Translations under genes and position numbers: made by a program
Part shown: piece after piece, positions 1 to 4,336 of the stretch
Position numbering within the stretch: the first letter of the stretch is position 1
Layout of the letters: every line of letters starts with the position of its first letter
Assembly: GCA_030838815.1 (NCBI GenBank)
Contig: JAUZEX010000708.1
Location: forward strand, 1 to 5,136
Length of the DNA stretch: 5,136 nt
Source of the DNA: Actinomycetota bacterium
Lineage (GTDB): Bacteria > Actinomycetota > Acidimicrobiia > IMCC26256 > BP-133
Direction: 5' to 3'
Notes under the pieces: generated by a model
Database searches by the model: none
What the model was told of the DNA's origin: nothing
Seen by the model: only the letters and a program-made list of their open reading frames with translations

Positions 1-404
1 TCGACGGGGCCGACCACCTCGGCGATCGCACCCACGGCAGCCTCCAACCGAGCGGGCGGCGCCGACCACGTCGTCGGCACGAGGGCGGTCACGCCGTGGG
101 TGGCGTGGAAGCGGGCCATCCGGAGCAGGCCGTCCGGATCGGCGTCCATGGCATCGGCGCCGTCGCCGCCGTGGACGTGGACGTCGATGAAGCCCGGCAG
201 CAGCACGCAGCCCCGTCCGTCGACCACCGACCCCAGCGCCCGCACCTCGGTCCGCACGCCGCCCGGCGCCTCACCAGGCCCCAGGGCCTGGATCCGGCCG
301 CCGGCCGCCACCAGCCATCCCGGCGACCAGATCCCGTCGACCGCGACCACCGCGGCACCGAAGATCAGGAGGGGCGGCGGGGCTTCCCCACCGGCGACGG
401 GCAT
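1..404 (-). CDS. nagA: N-acetylglucosamine-6-phosphate deacetylase, N-terminal part
   Basis: This cytoplasmic amidohydrolase removes the acetyl group from N-acetylglucosamine-6-phosphate, giving glucosamine-6-phosphate and acetate in amino-sugar catabolism and wall recycling. The window holds the first 134 residues; the rest lies beyond the left edge. Residues 12-70 form the N-terminal beta-sandwich strand pattern ending in LLPGFIDVHVHGG, where H76 and H78 are the HxH metal-site motif of the amidohydrolase superfamily. The stretch FHATHGVTALVPTTWSAP (99-116), followed by a helix with L120 and AAVGAI, is characteristic of NagA rather than dihydroorotase or imidazolonepropionase. The ATG at 404 is well fixed: an in-frame TAG lies three codons upstream with no other start codon between. 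The Shine-Dalgarno match is poor (only GTAGGG a few bases ahead), so translation may be weak or near-leaderless. It diverges from the acidic protein gene across 148 bases containing a dre-like dyad. Confidence 0.87.
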   Translation of the reverse strand, partial: MPVAGGEAPPPLLIFGAAVVAVDGIWSPGWLVAAGGRIQALGPGEAPGGVRTEVRALGSVVDGRGCVLLPGFIDVHVHGGDGADAMDADPDGLLRMARFHATHGVTALVPTTWSAPPARLEAAVGAIAEVVGPV

Positions 405-413
405 CGGGCCCTA

Positions 414-443
414 CTGATAGCGCGCCCGGCCCGCCTCCGTCGA
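414..443 (-). promoter_or_regulatory. Possible nagA promoter
   Basis: Read on the minus strand, TCGACG (438-443) and TATCAG (414-419) sit 18 bases apart, upstream of the nagA ATG. Each hexamer matches its consensus only partly, and the -10 lacks the final T that is usual in actinobacterial promoters. A start of transcription here would give almost no leader, which fits the poor ribosome binding site. This is weak evidence in a GC-rich background. Confidence 0.2.
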
Positions 444-445
444 CG

Positions 446-468
446 CCGGCCGGGGCCTCAACGGCCGG
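446..468. repeat. GC-rich inverted repeat in the divergent region
   Basis: CCGGCCG (446-452) and CGGCCGG (462-468) are perfect 7-base complementary arms around a 9-base loop. No T-run follows on either strand, so it is not a convincing intrinsic terminator. It lies between the nagA start and the promoter-like elements of the plus-strand gene, and could be an RNA leader structure, a protein site, or chance in GC-rich DNA. Confidence 0.35.
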
Positions 469-490
469 ACCGCCGGGGGATTCGACCGTC

Positions 491-503
491 TGGTCTGCGA
501 CCA
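491..503. promoter_or_regulatory. dre-like (DasR/NagR-type) operator candidate
   Basis: The dyad TGGTC-TGC-GACCA has perfect 5-base arms. The DasR-responsive element of actinobacteria, bound by the GntR-family regulator of GlcNAc genes, has the core TGGTCTAGACCA; here TGGTCT and GACCA are both present, but the right half is displaced by one base. It lies 87 bases upstream of the nagA start codon and just before the TAGGGT of the plus-strand gene, so it could act on one or both. The similarity to dre is seen directly; binding is inference, and the altered spacing is a real reservation. Confidence 0.35.
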
Positions 504-510
504 AGGTGGG

Positions 511-516
511 TAGGGT
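511..516 (+). promoter_or_regulatory. Possible -10 element of the acidic protein / nuoF-like operon
   Basis: TAGGGT fits the TAnnnT pattern of actinobacterial -10 elements. It is followed by about 16 bases and then the GAAAGAGGGAG ribosome binding region (533-543) of the 553 gene, so a short leader is plausible. No good -35 hexamer is found 16-18 bases upstream; the dre-like dyad occupies much of that spacer. Confidence 0.25.
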
Positions 517-552
517 CCAGGGGGAATCCGCCGAAAGAGGGAGCCCCGGCTC

Positions 553-819
553 ATGGCCGAGCACGACCCCGTTCCGGAGGCTGACGCCCTCGAACAAGCG
601 CTGGCCCCGATCGACGCCGACCCCGAGCTCATCGACGTCGAGGACCAGCCGGAGATCGGCTTCGAGGTCCCGGAAGCCGACGCCGTCGAACAGAGCCGGC
701 CCCGGGCCGTCCCGGCGGCCGTGGCCGCCCGGCCGATCCCCCCCGACGCCCCCGAGAACGATGTTCTCGACCAGCGGCTCCCGGCCGGCGACGAAGAGGA
801 CGACGACGAATTCCGGTGA
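553..819 (+). CDS. Small acidic protein with three PEADALEQ-type repeats
   Basis: This 88-residue protein has no family I can name with confidence. It has 27 Asp/Glu, five Arg, no Lys and no Cys, no hydrophobic segment and no signal peptide, so it is probably a soluble, largely disordered cytoplasmic protein. An octapeptide recurs three times: PEADALEQ (8-15), PEADAVEQ (40-47) and PENDVLDQ (67-74), each followed by a divergent spacer. The C-terminus is a solid acidic run, residues 80-86, ending FR. The reading frame is supported by this peptide-level repetition and by the purine-rich site GAAAGAGGGAG (533-543) before the ATG. It precedes the NuoF-like gene by 59 bases on the same strand with no terminator between, so co-transcription is likely. 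A role as an adaptor or docking partner is conceivable, but only inferred from the repeats and position. Confidence 0.75.
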   Translation: MAEHDPVPEADALEQALAPIDADPELIDVEDQPEIGFEVPEADAVEQSRPRAVPAAVAARPIPPDAPENDVLDQRLPAGDEEDDDEFR

Positions 820-878
820 CGCGAGGACTCGCCTGACCCGGGCTCATCCCCCGCCCGACCACCGAGCCAAGGAGCACC

Positions 879-2267
879 ATGGCGGCCGGATTCCTGCTCC
901 CCGAAGAACCCGTCACCAGCCTCGGCGCCTGGCTGGCGCTGGGGGGCGGCGACGGCCTGCGGGCCGCCCGCCGCCTCGGCCCCGAGGGCACGATCGACGA
1001 GCTGCGCGCCTCGGGACTGCGGGGTCGGGGCGGGGGCGGGTTCCCCACCGGCGCCAAGTGGGCCGGGGTGGCCAGCGGCCGGGGTACCCACCGCTACGTG
1101 GTGGCCAACGCCGCCGAGGGCGAGCCCGGCACGTTCAAGGACCGCCGGCTCCTGCGCGACAACCCGTACCAGCTCGTCGAGGGCGTGGCCATCGCCGCCT
1201 TCGCCATCGGCGCCACCGAGGCCTTCATCGGCCTCAAGGCCAGCTTCACGACCGAGATCGACCGGCTCACCCGGGCGCTGGCCGACATGACCGCCGCCGG
1301 TCTCGCCGGCGACGCGCCGATCCAGATCGTCCCCGGCCCCGAGGAGTACCTCCTCGGCGAGGAGAAGGCGCTCCTGGAGGTCATCGAGGGCAAGGAGCCG
1401 CTCCCTCGCCTCCTGCCGCCCTACCTCCACGGCTTGTTCTCCACCGCCCCCCAGATGGGGTGGATCTCGGCCCCGATCGAGCCGGGCCACCACGGCCCCC
1501 ACGAGAGCAACCCGACGCTGGTCAACAACGCCGAGACCCTGTCCAATGTCCCGTGGATCCTGGCCCGGGGTCCGCAGTGGTTCCGGACGATGGGCACCCC
1601 GTCTTCCCCGGGCACCATCGTGGCCACCGTCGTCGGCGACGTCGCCCGTCCCGTCGTCACCGAGGTCGAGATGGGCACGCGCCTCTCCGCCCTCCTCACC
1701 GGCCCCGCCGGCGGTCCTCTCCCCGACCGCACCTGGAAGGCGGTCTTCTCCGGGGTGGCCAATCCGGTCGTCGACCGGTCCCGCTTCGACCTGCCCCTGA
1801 CCTACGAGGATTTCGCCGCCCACGGCACCGGCCTCGGCGCGGCCGGGTTCATCGTCTACGACGACACCGCCTGCATGGTCAACGTCGCCCGGGTCTTCTC
1901 CCAGTTCCTGGCTGTGGAGTCGTGCGGCCAGTGCCCGCCCTGCAAGCTCGGCTCGGCCGAGATCACCGAGCGGCTGGAGCGCATCGAAGACGGCGCCGGC
2001 GCCGACGACGACATCACCCACATCGGCTCCTGGCTCGGCCAGGTCACCGACGGCGCCCGCTGCTACCTCGCCACCGAGGAGCGGGAGGTGGTCAGCTCGA
2101 TCCTGCGCTGCTTCCCCGAGGAGTTCGCCGAGCACCTTGAGACCGGCCGCTGTCCCCGGCCCCGGGCGATCGTCGTGCCCAAGATCGTCGAGCTGGAGGA
2201 CGGGCGGGTCGTCTACGACGAGTCCCAGGCCCGCAAGCGCCCGGACTGGACGTACGCCCCGGCCTGA
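879..2267 (+). CDS. nuoF: NuoF-like NADH dehydrogenase subunit (FMN, 4Fe-4S), stand-alone
   Basis: This 462-residue protein resembles the 51-kDa NADH-oxidising subunit of complex I (NuoF/Nqo1) and the related flavin subunits of NAD(P)-linked hydrogenases and formate dehydrogenases, which pass electrons from NADH through FMN to an iron-sulfur chain. Order of elements: FMN loop GRGGGGFPTGAKW (49-61); NAAEGEPGTFKDR (77-89); EYLLGEEKALLEVIEGK (156-172); VNNAETLSNVP (215-225); SLBB-type segment from about 245 to 300; and the N3-type cluster motif ESCGQCPPC with C349, C352, C355 and a fourth ligand C395. All four cluster cysteines are present. Oddities are Ala79 where the family usually has Asp (NADExEPG), Leu159 for the usual Cys before GEE, and about 20 extra residues before VNN. 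Start choice is firm: AAGGAG (869-874) lies four bases before the ATG. No nuoE, nuoG or other complex I gene adjoins it, so its redox partner is unknown; it may serve another oxidoreductase. Confidence 0.85.
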   Translation: MAAGFLLPEEPVTSLGAWLALGGGDGLRAARRLGPEGTIDELRASGLRGRGGGGFPTGAKWAGVASGRGTHRYVVANAAEGEPGTFKDRRLLRDNPYQLVEGVAIAAFAIGATEAFIGLKASFTTEIDRLTRALADMTAAGLAGDAPIQIVPGPEEYLLGEEKALLEVIEGKEPLPRLLPPYLHGLFSTAPQMGWISAPIEPGHHGPHESNPTLVNNAETLSNVPWILARGPQWFRTMGTPSSPGTIVATVVGDVARPVVTEVEMGTRLSALLTGPAGGPLPDRTWKAVFSGVANPVVDRSRFDLPLTYEDFAAHGTGLGAAGFIVYDDTACMVNVARVFSQFLAVESCGQCPPCKLGSAEITERLERIEDGAGADDDITHIGSWLGQVTDGARCYLATEEREVVSSILRCFPEEFAEHLETGRCPRPRAIVVPKIVELEDGRVVYDESQARKRPDWTYAPA

Positions 2268-2268
2268 C

Positions 2269-2293
2269 GCCCCTCCGGGGGCCCGGCAGCCCC
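2269..2293. terminator. Short GC hairpins in the convergent gap
   Basis: The 27 bases between the convergent nuoF-like and DUF3105 stops contain two mutually exclusive small stems: CCCC/GGGG (2270-2273 with 2277-2280) and GGGGC/GCCCC (2278-2282 with 2289-2293). Neither is followed by a T-run on either strand. The position suits a bidirectional transcription end, but the structure alone does not prove one. Confidence 0.25.
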
Positions 2294-2294
2294 G

Positions 2295-3038
2295 CTACCG
2301 GAAGGCGGGACGGCCGCCGATCGCCTCGGGTTGCTTCTCGCACGTCGGCCCGTACTCCGGGCTGTACCTCGAGTTCACCCGGAACGTGTCGACGTAACGC
2401 TGCAGCCGGGGGTCCTGCGGCGAGTCGACCCGCAGCTGGTGGGCCCAGGAGCTGATCACGATCGGCGCCGGGAGCCCCGGGAACGGGCTCATGTCGATGT
2501 AGCGCTCCCCGGTCTCGACCTTCACCCCCTGCACGGTCACCACCACCAGCGGCTGGCGGCGGACGAACCGTTCCAGCTCGGCGACGTCCTTCGGGGCCAG
2601 GCCCGTCCGCCACGTGATCCAGACCGCGCCGTGCTCCAGGTTGTGGCCGGCCCGCTCGCTCGGTACCGGCTCGTCGTAGACGCCGCAGTTCATCCACCTG
2701 CTGTTGTGGTCGCCGCCGGCGGGCGGCGTCACGGCGTAGCGGATGGGCCCGTCGGCGTGGTTGTGCGGGAGGGCGCCCGGCACCGCCGGCCCGCTGTTCG
2801 CAGGCCACCCCCGGGTCTCCCAGGCCACGACCCCCGGGATCCCGGAGTCGTCGGGTACGACCGTCGGCGCCGGCTCGACGGTGACCGGCTGCGACGCCAC
2901 CGGCGCCGGCGCCACCGACCGCGGGTAGGCGTGCAGGTGCCCTCCGGCGCCGGACGCCTCCGCCACGGCGGTGATGGCCAGCCCCAACCCGAAGGCGGCT
3001 CCGGCCAGACGCAGGATCGTGGGGAACCCCGCGTTCAC
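2295..3038 (-). CDS. DUF3105 protein, membrane-anchored or secreted
   Basis: A 247-residue protein of the DUF3105 family, whose biochemical function is not known to me. After the GTG start, residues 8-26 (ILRLAGAAFGLGLAITAVA) form an uncleaved anchor or signal peptide, followed by a Pro/Ala/Val-rich linker (about 40-65) and the domain outside the membrane. The domain shows LPHNHADGPIRYAVTPPAGG (90-109), DHNSRWMNCGVYDEPVPSE (110-128) and NLEHGAVWITWR (133-144), the most recognisable block of the family. Histidines 92, 94, 111, 132 and 136 are clustered enough to suggest a metal site, and C118 with C233 could form a disulfide; both points are inference. The GTG at 3038 is the first in-frame start after the upstream luciferase-like gene; it has no clear Shine-Dalgarno site and overlaps by four bases the stop of a tiny frame, suggesting coupled translation. 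It follows the luciferase-like gene by 61 bases on the same strand. Confidence 0.8.
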   Translation of the reverse strand: MNAGFPTILRLAGAAFGLGLAITAVAEASGAGGHLHAYPRSVAPAPVASQPVTVEPAPTVVPDDSGIPGVVAWETRGWPANSGPAVPGALPHNHADGPIRYAVTPPAGGDHNSRWMNCGVYDEPVPSERAGHNLEHGAVWITWRTGLAPKDVAELERFVRRQPLVVVTVQGVKVETGERYIDMSPFPGLPAPIVISSWAHQLRVDSPQDPRLQRYVDTFRVNSRYSPEYGPTCEKQPEAIGGRPAFR

Positions 3039-3099
3039 CGGGCCGCGCCGCCCACACCTGTCGGCGGGCGCGGCGGCCGCACCCGGTCCACCGCGTGGC

Positions 3100-3987
3100 T
3101 CATGCGTCCGCCACCATCGCCCGCACCTGGGCCAGCCGGGCGAAGGAGGACAGCACCTCGTTCTGGTCGTCGGCCAGGTGGCGGACGAGCACGTGGTCGT
3201 AGCCCATGGCGGCGTAGCCGGCGAAGCGCTCCGCCACCTGCTGCGGGCTGCCGACCACCGTGGCGGAAGGGTCCATCCCCCGGTAGCCGCCGTCGAGGAC
3301 GGGCGCCGCCACCCGCCGGGCGTCGGCCTCGTCACCGCCGACGTGGACGTCGCGCCGGATCGCCACCGCCGTCGGCGTCCGGTCGTGGGCCTCGCAGGCC
3401 TTCCGGTAGGCAACGGCCATCTCGGCCGCCTGCTCGTCGGTCGCCCAGGGGGCGAGAATCCAGCCGTCCCCCAGCCGGGCGGCCCGATCGACGGCCGCCG
3501 GGGCGTGGCCCCCGATCCACACCTCGAGCGGCTCGGGGGTGGTCGGCGCCACCCGCACGCCGTCGACCTCCTCGCCCGCCAGCAGCCGGCGGATCACGTC
3601 GAGATGGTGCTCGAACACCGCCCCCCGCCCCGAGGGCGGCGCACCCATGAGCGCCATCTGGTCGCCGCCCCCGATGGCGCACTGGAGGACGAAGCGCCCC
3701 TCGGCCAGGGCGGCCAGGGTCCCGACCTGCTCCGCCACCAGCACCGGGTTCCAGGCCGGCAGCAGGTAGAGGGCGCCGGCCGGCCGGTCGCCCCACTCGA
3801 CCAGCAGCCGGCCCAGGATGGCCGAGTTCTGGTAATAGGCCACCGGCCCGGTGGCGTGGTGATCGCCGACGAAGAGGGAATCGAGCCCGGCGGCGGCCGC
3901 CGCCGCCGCCCGCTCCACCATCCACCGGGCGCCTTCCCGGGGGTCCGTGACCGGATAGGAGCTGCGCAGCGACGTCCCGATCTTCAT
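3100..3987 (-). CDS. LLM-class (luciferase-like) F420-dependent-type oxidoreductase
   Basis: A 295-residue cytoplasmic protein of the bacterial luciferase-like TIM-barrel family, whose actinobacterial members mostly use coenzyme F420 and less often FMN. Seen in order: beta-1 MKIGTSL (1-7); helix with seven alanines (27-33) then GLDSLFVGDHH (34-44); YLLPAWNPVLVAEQVGTLAA (74-93), the usual block after the second strands; GRFVLQCAIGGG (97-108); a helix with FEHHLDVIRRLLAGEEV (125-141); PLEVWIGGHAP (153-163) and RLGDGWI (171-177); and a C-terminal domain with VVGSPQQVAERFAGYAAMG. Substrate cannot be deduced. The frame stays open to an ATG at 4059, but the ATG at 3987 is preferred because family homology begins at MKIG and the upstream extension is Cys/Gly-rich with no family features; GGCAGG lies upstream at moderate spacing. 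It heads a minus-strand unit with the DUF3105 gene. Cofactor use of F420 is inferred from family and organism type. Confidence 0.85.
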   Translation of the reverse strand: MKIGTSLRSSYPVTDPREGARWMVERAAAAAAAGLDSLFVGDHHATGPVAYYQNSAILGRLLVEWGDRPAGALYLLPAWNPVLVAEQVGTLAALAEGRFVLQCAIGGGDQMALMGAPPSGRGAVFEHHLDVIRRLLAGEEVDGVRVAPTTPEPLEVWIGGHAPAAVDRAARLGDGWILAPWATDEQAAEMAVAYRKACEAHDRTPTAVAIRRDVHVGGDEADARRVAAPVLDGGYRGMDPSATVVGSPQQVAERFAGYAAMGYDHVLVRHLADDQNEVLSSFARLAQVRAMVADA

Positions 3988-4059
3988 GGCGCCAGCCTGC
4001 CACTCCCCGGAGCACCGTTCGCATCCACTCGCCACGCCCGCCGAGCCGATAGCCTCCAA

Positions 4060-4088
4060 ATTACAGCATTGAAATTCCTAGGGTTGAA
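4060..4088 (-). promoter_or_regulatory. Possible promoter of the luciferase-like / DUF3105 unit
   Basis: On the minus strand TGTAAT (4060-4065) preceded by TGC makes an extended -10 element five of six like TATAAT; the partner hexamer TTCAAC (4083-4088) is a poor -35 at 17 bases. It sits in the only AT-rich patch of the window, and its upstream half overlaps the TTGAAATT repeats, which would let a bound regulator control it. Confidence 0.3.
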
Positions 4089-4095
4089 ATTTCAA
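4069..4095. promoter_or_regulatory. AT-rich TTGAAATT repeat, operator candidate
   Basis: TTGAAATT occurs at 4069-4076 and again at 4084-4091, 15 bases apart. The second copy is part of the perfect 12-base palindrome TTGAAATTTCAA (4084-4095). The outer arms TTGAAATT (4069-4076) and AATTTCAA (4088-4095) also form an 8-base inverted repeat around 11 bases that include CCTAGG. This is strikingly AT-rich against its surroundings and lies between divergent genes, next to the ribosome binding site of the plus-strand gene. The symmetry is seen directly; a bound regulator is inferred. Confidence 0.45.
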
Positions 4096-4101
4096 GGGAG
4101 G
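4094..4101 (+). promoter_or_regulatory. Ribosome binding site deciding the GTG start at 4108
   Basis: AAGGGAGG sits six bases before the GTG at 4108. An in-frame TTG at 4084 is also open but has no such site, so the GTG is chosen. The first two bases overlap the end of the AT-rich palindrome, so a protein bound there might also affect expression of this gene. Confidence 0.55.
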
Positions 4102-4107
4102 GCGTCC

Positions 4108-4278
4108 GTGGGCGAGCAGACCCCCGAGGTGCGATTCGAGCCGTGCACCGCTTGGGAGGCCGGACCCGATCCGGCCGCCGGCGCCTGCCTGGGCTGCGGG
4201 TGGCTGGAGGAGGACCACTGGCTGGCCGAGCTGGAGCGCCGGGCGGCCGCCGAGCCCGTCACGGTCGGGAGCACCTGA
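4108..4278 (+). CDS. 56-residue protein with CxxCG knuckle, possible zinc binding
   Basis: I do not recognise a named family. The protein starts with GTG behind a strong AAGGGAGG site. It has an acidic N-terminus, then Cys13 in EPCTAWEAG, a Pro/Ala/Gly spacer, the knuckle ACLGCGWLEEDHW (26-38) with C27 and C30, His37 close behind, and a short charged helix AELERRAA (40-47). C13, C27, C30 and H37 would give a CCCH set of possible zinc ligands; this is inference from spacing. No signal peptide or membrane segment is visible. It ends with TGA at 4276-4278, 58 bases before the glycosylase gene on the same strand, but that gene seems to have its own promoter. It diverges from the luciferase-like gene over the AT-rich operator candidate. 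It could be a small regulator or accessory protein, or a widespread small protein of unknown role. Confidence 0.65.
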   Translation: MGEQTPEVRFEPCTAWEAGPDPAAGACLGCGWLEEDHWLAELERRAAAEPVTVGST

Positions 4279-4323
4279 GCCCACCGCACGAACCGGCTGG
4301 ACGCGGGCCGGGCGGGCGGCTCC

Positions 4324-4329
4324 TAACCT
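4324..4329 (+). promoter_or_regulatory. -10 element of a probable leaderless promoter for the glycosylase gene
   Basis: TAACCT matches the actinobacterial TAnnnT -10 pattern and ends exactly seven bases before the ATG at 4337, the spacing at which transcription would begin at or next to the start codon. The bases between, TCCCGGT, contain no Shine-Dalgarno site, which supports leaderless translation. A possible -35, TGGACG (4298-4303), is 20 bases upstream, longer than ideal. Confidence 0.45.
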
Positions 4330-4336
4330 TCCCGGT

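Noticed and set aside
411..2135. 574-codon open frame on the minus strand opposite the nuoF-like gene
   Set aside because: The translation is low-complexity Gly/Ala/Arg/Glu with long serine runs and no domain, typical of an antisense shadow in GC-rich DNA; the plus strand encodes a clear NuoF-like protein.
506..2140. 544-codon plus-strand frame overlapping the acidic protein and nuoF-like genes
   Set aside because: Arg/Pro/Gly-rich translation with no family features; it is an off-frame shadow of the two genes.
2092..3057. 321-codon minus-strand frame over the DUF3105 gene
   Set aside because: Gly/Arg/Ala-rich translation in the wrong frame; the DUF3105 motifs are in the neighbouring frame.
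2331..3650. Long plus-strand frame opposite the DUF3105 and luciferase-like genes
   Set aside because: Pro/Arg-rich antisense translation; both minus-strand genes have recognisable motifs.
3889..3912. GCC/GGC triplet run
   Set aside because: It encodes the polyalanine part of the first helix in the luciferase-like protein; ordinary for GC-rich coding DNA, not a separate repeat element.
3988..4059. 24-residue N-terminal extension of the luciferase-like protein from the ATG at 4059
   Set aside because: The fold begins at MKIG (3987), and the extension is Cys/Gly-rich with no family features.
2971..4278. 435-codon plus-strand frame ending in the small CxxCG protein
   Set aside because: Only the last 56 codons make sense, starting at the GTG behind AAGGGAGG; the earlier part is antisense to the luciferase-like gene.
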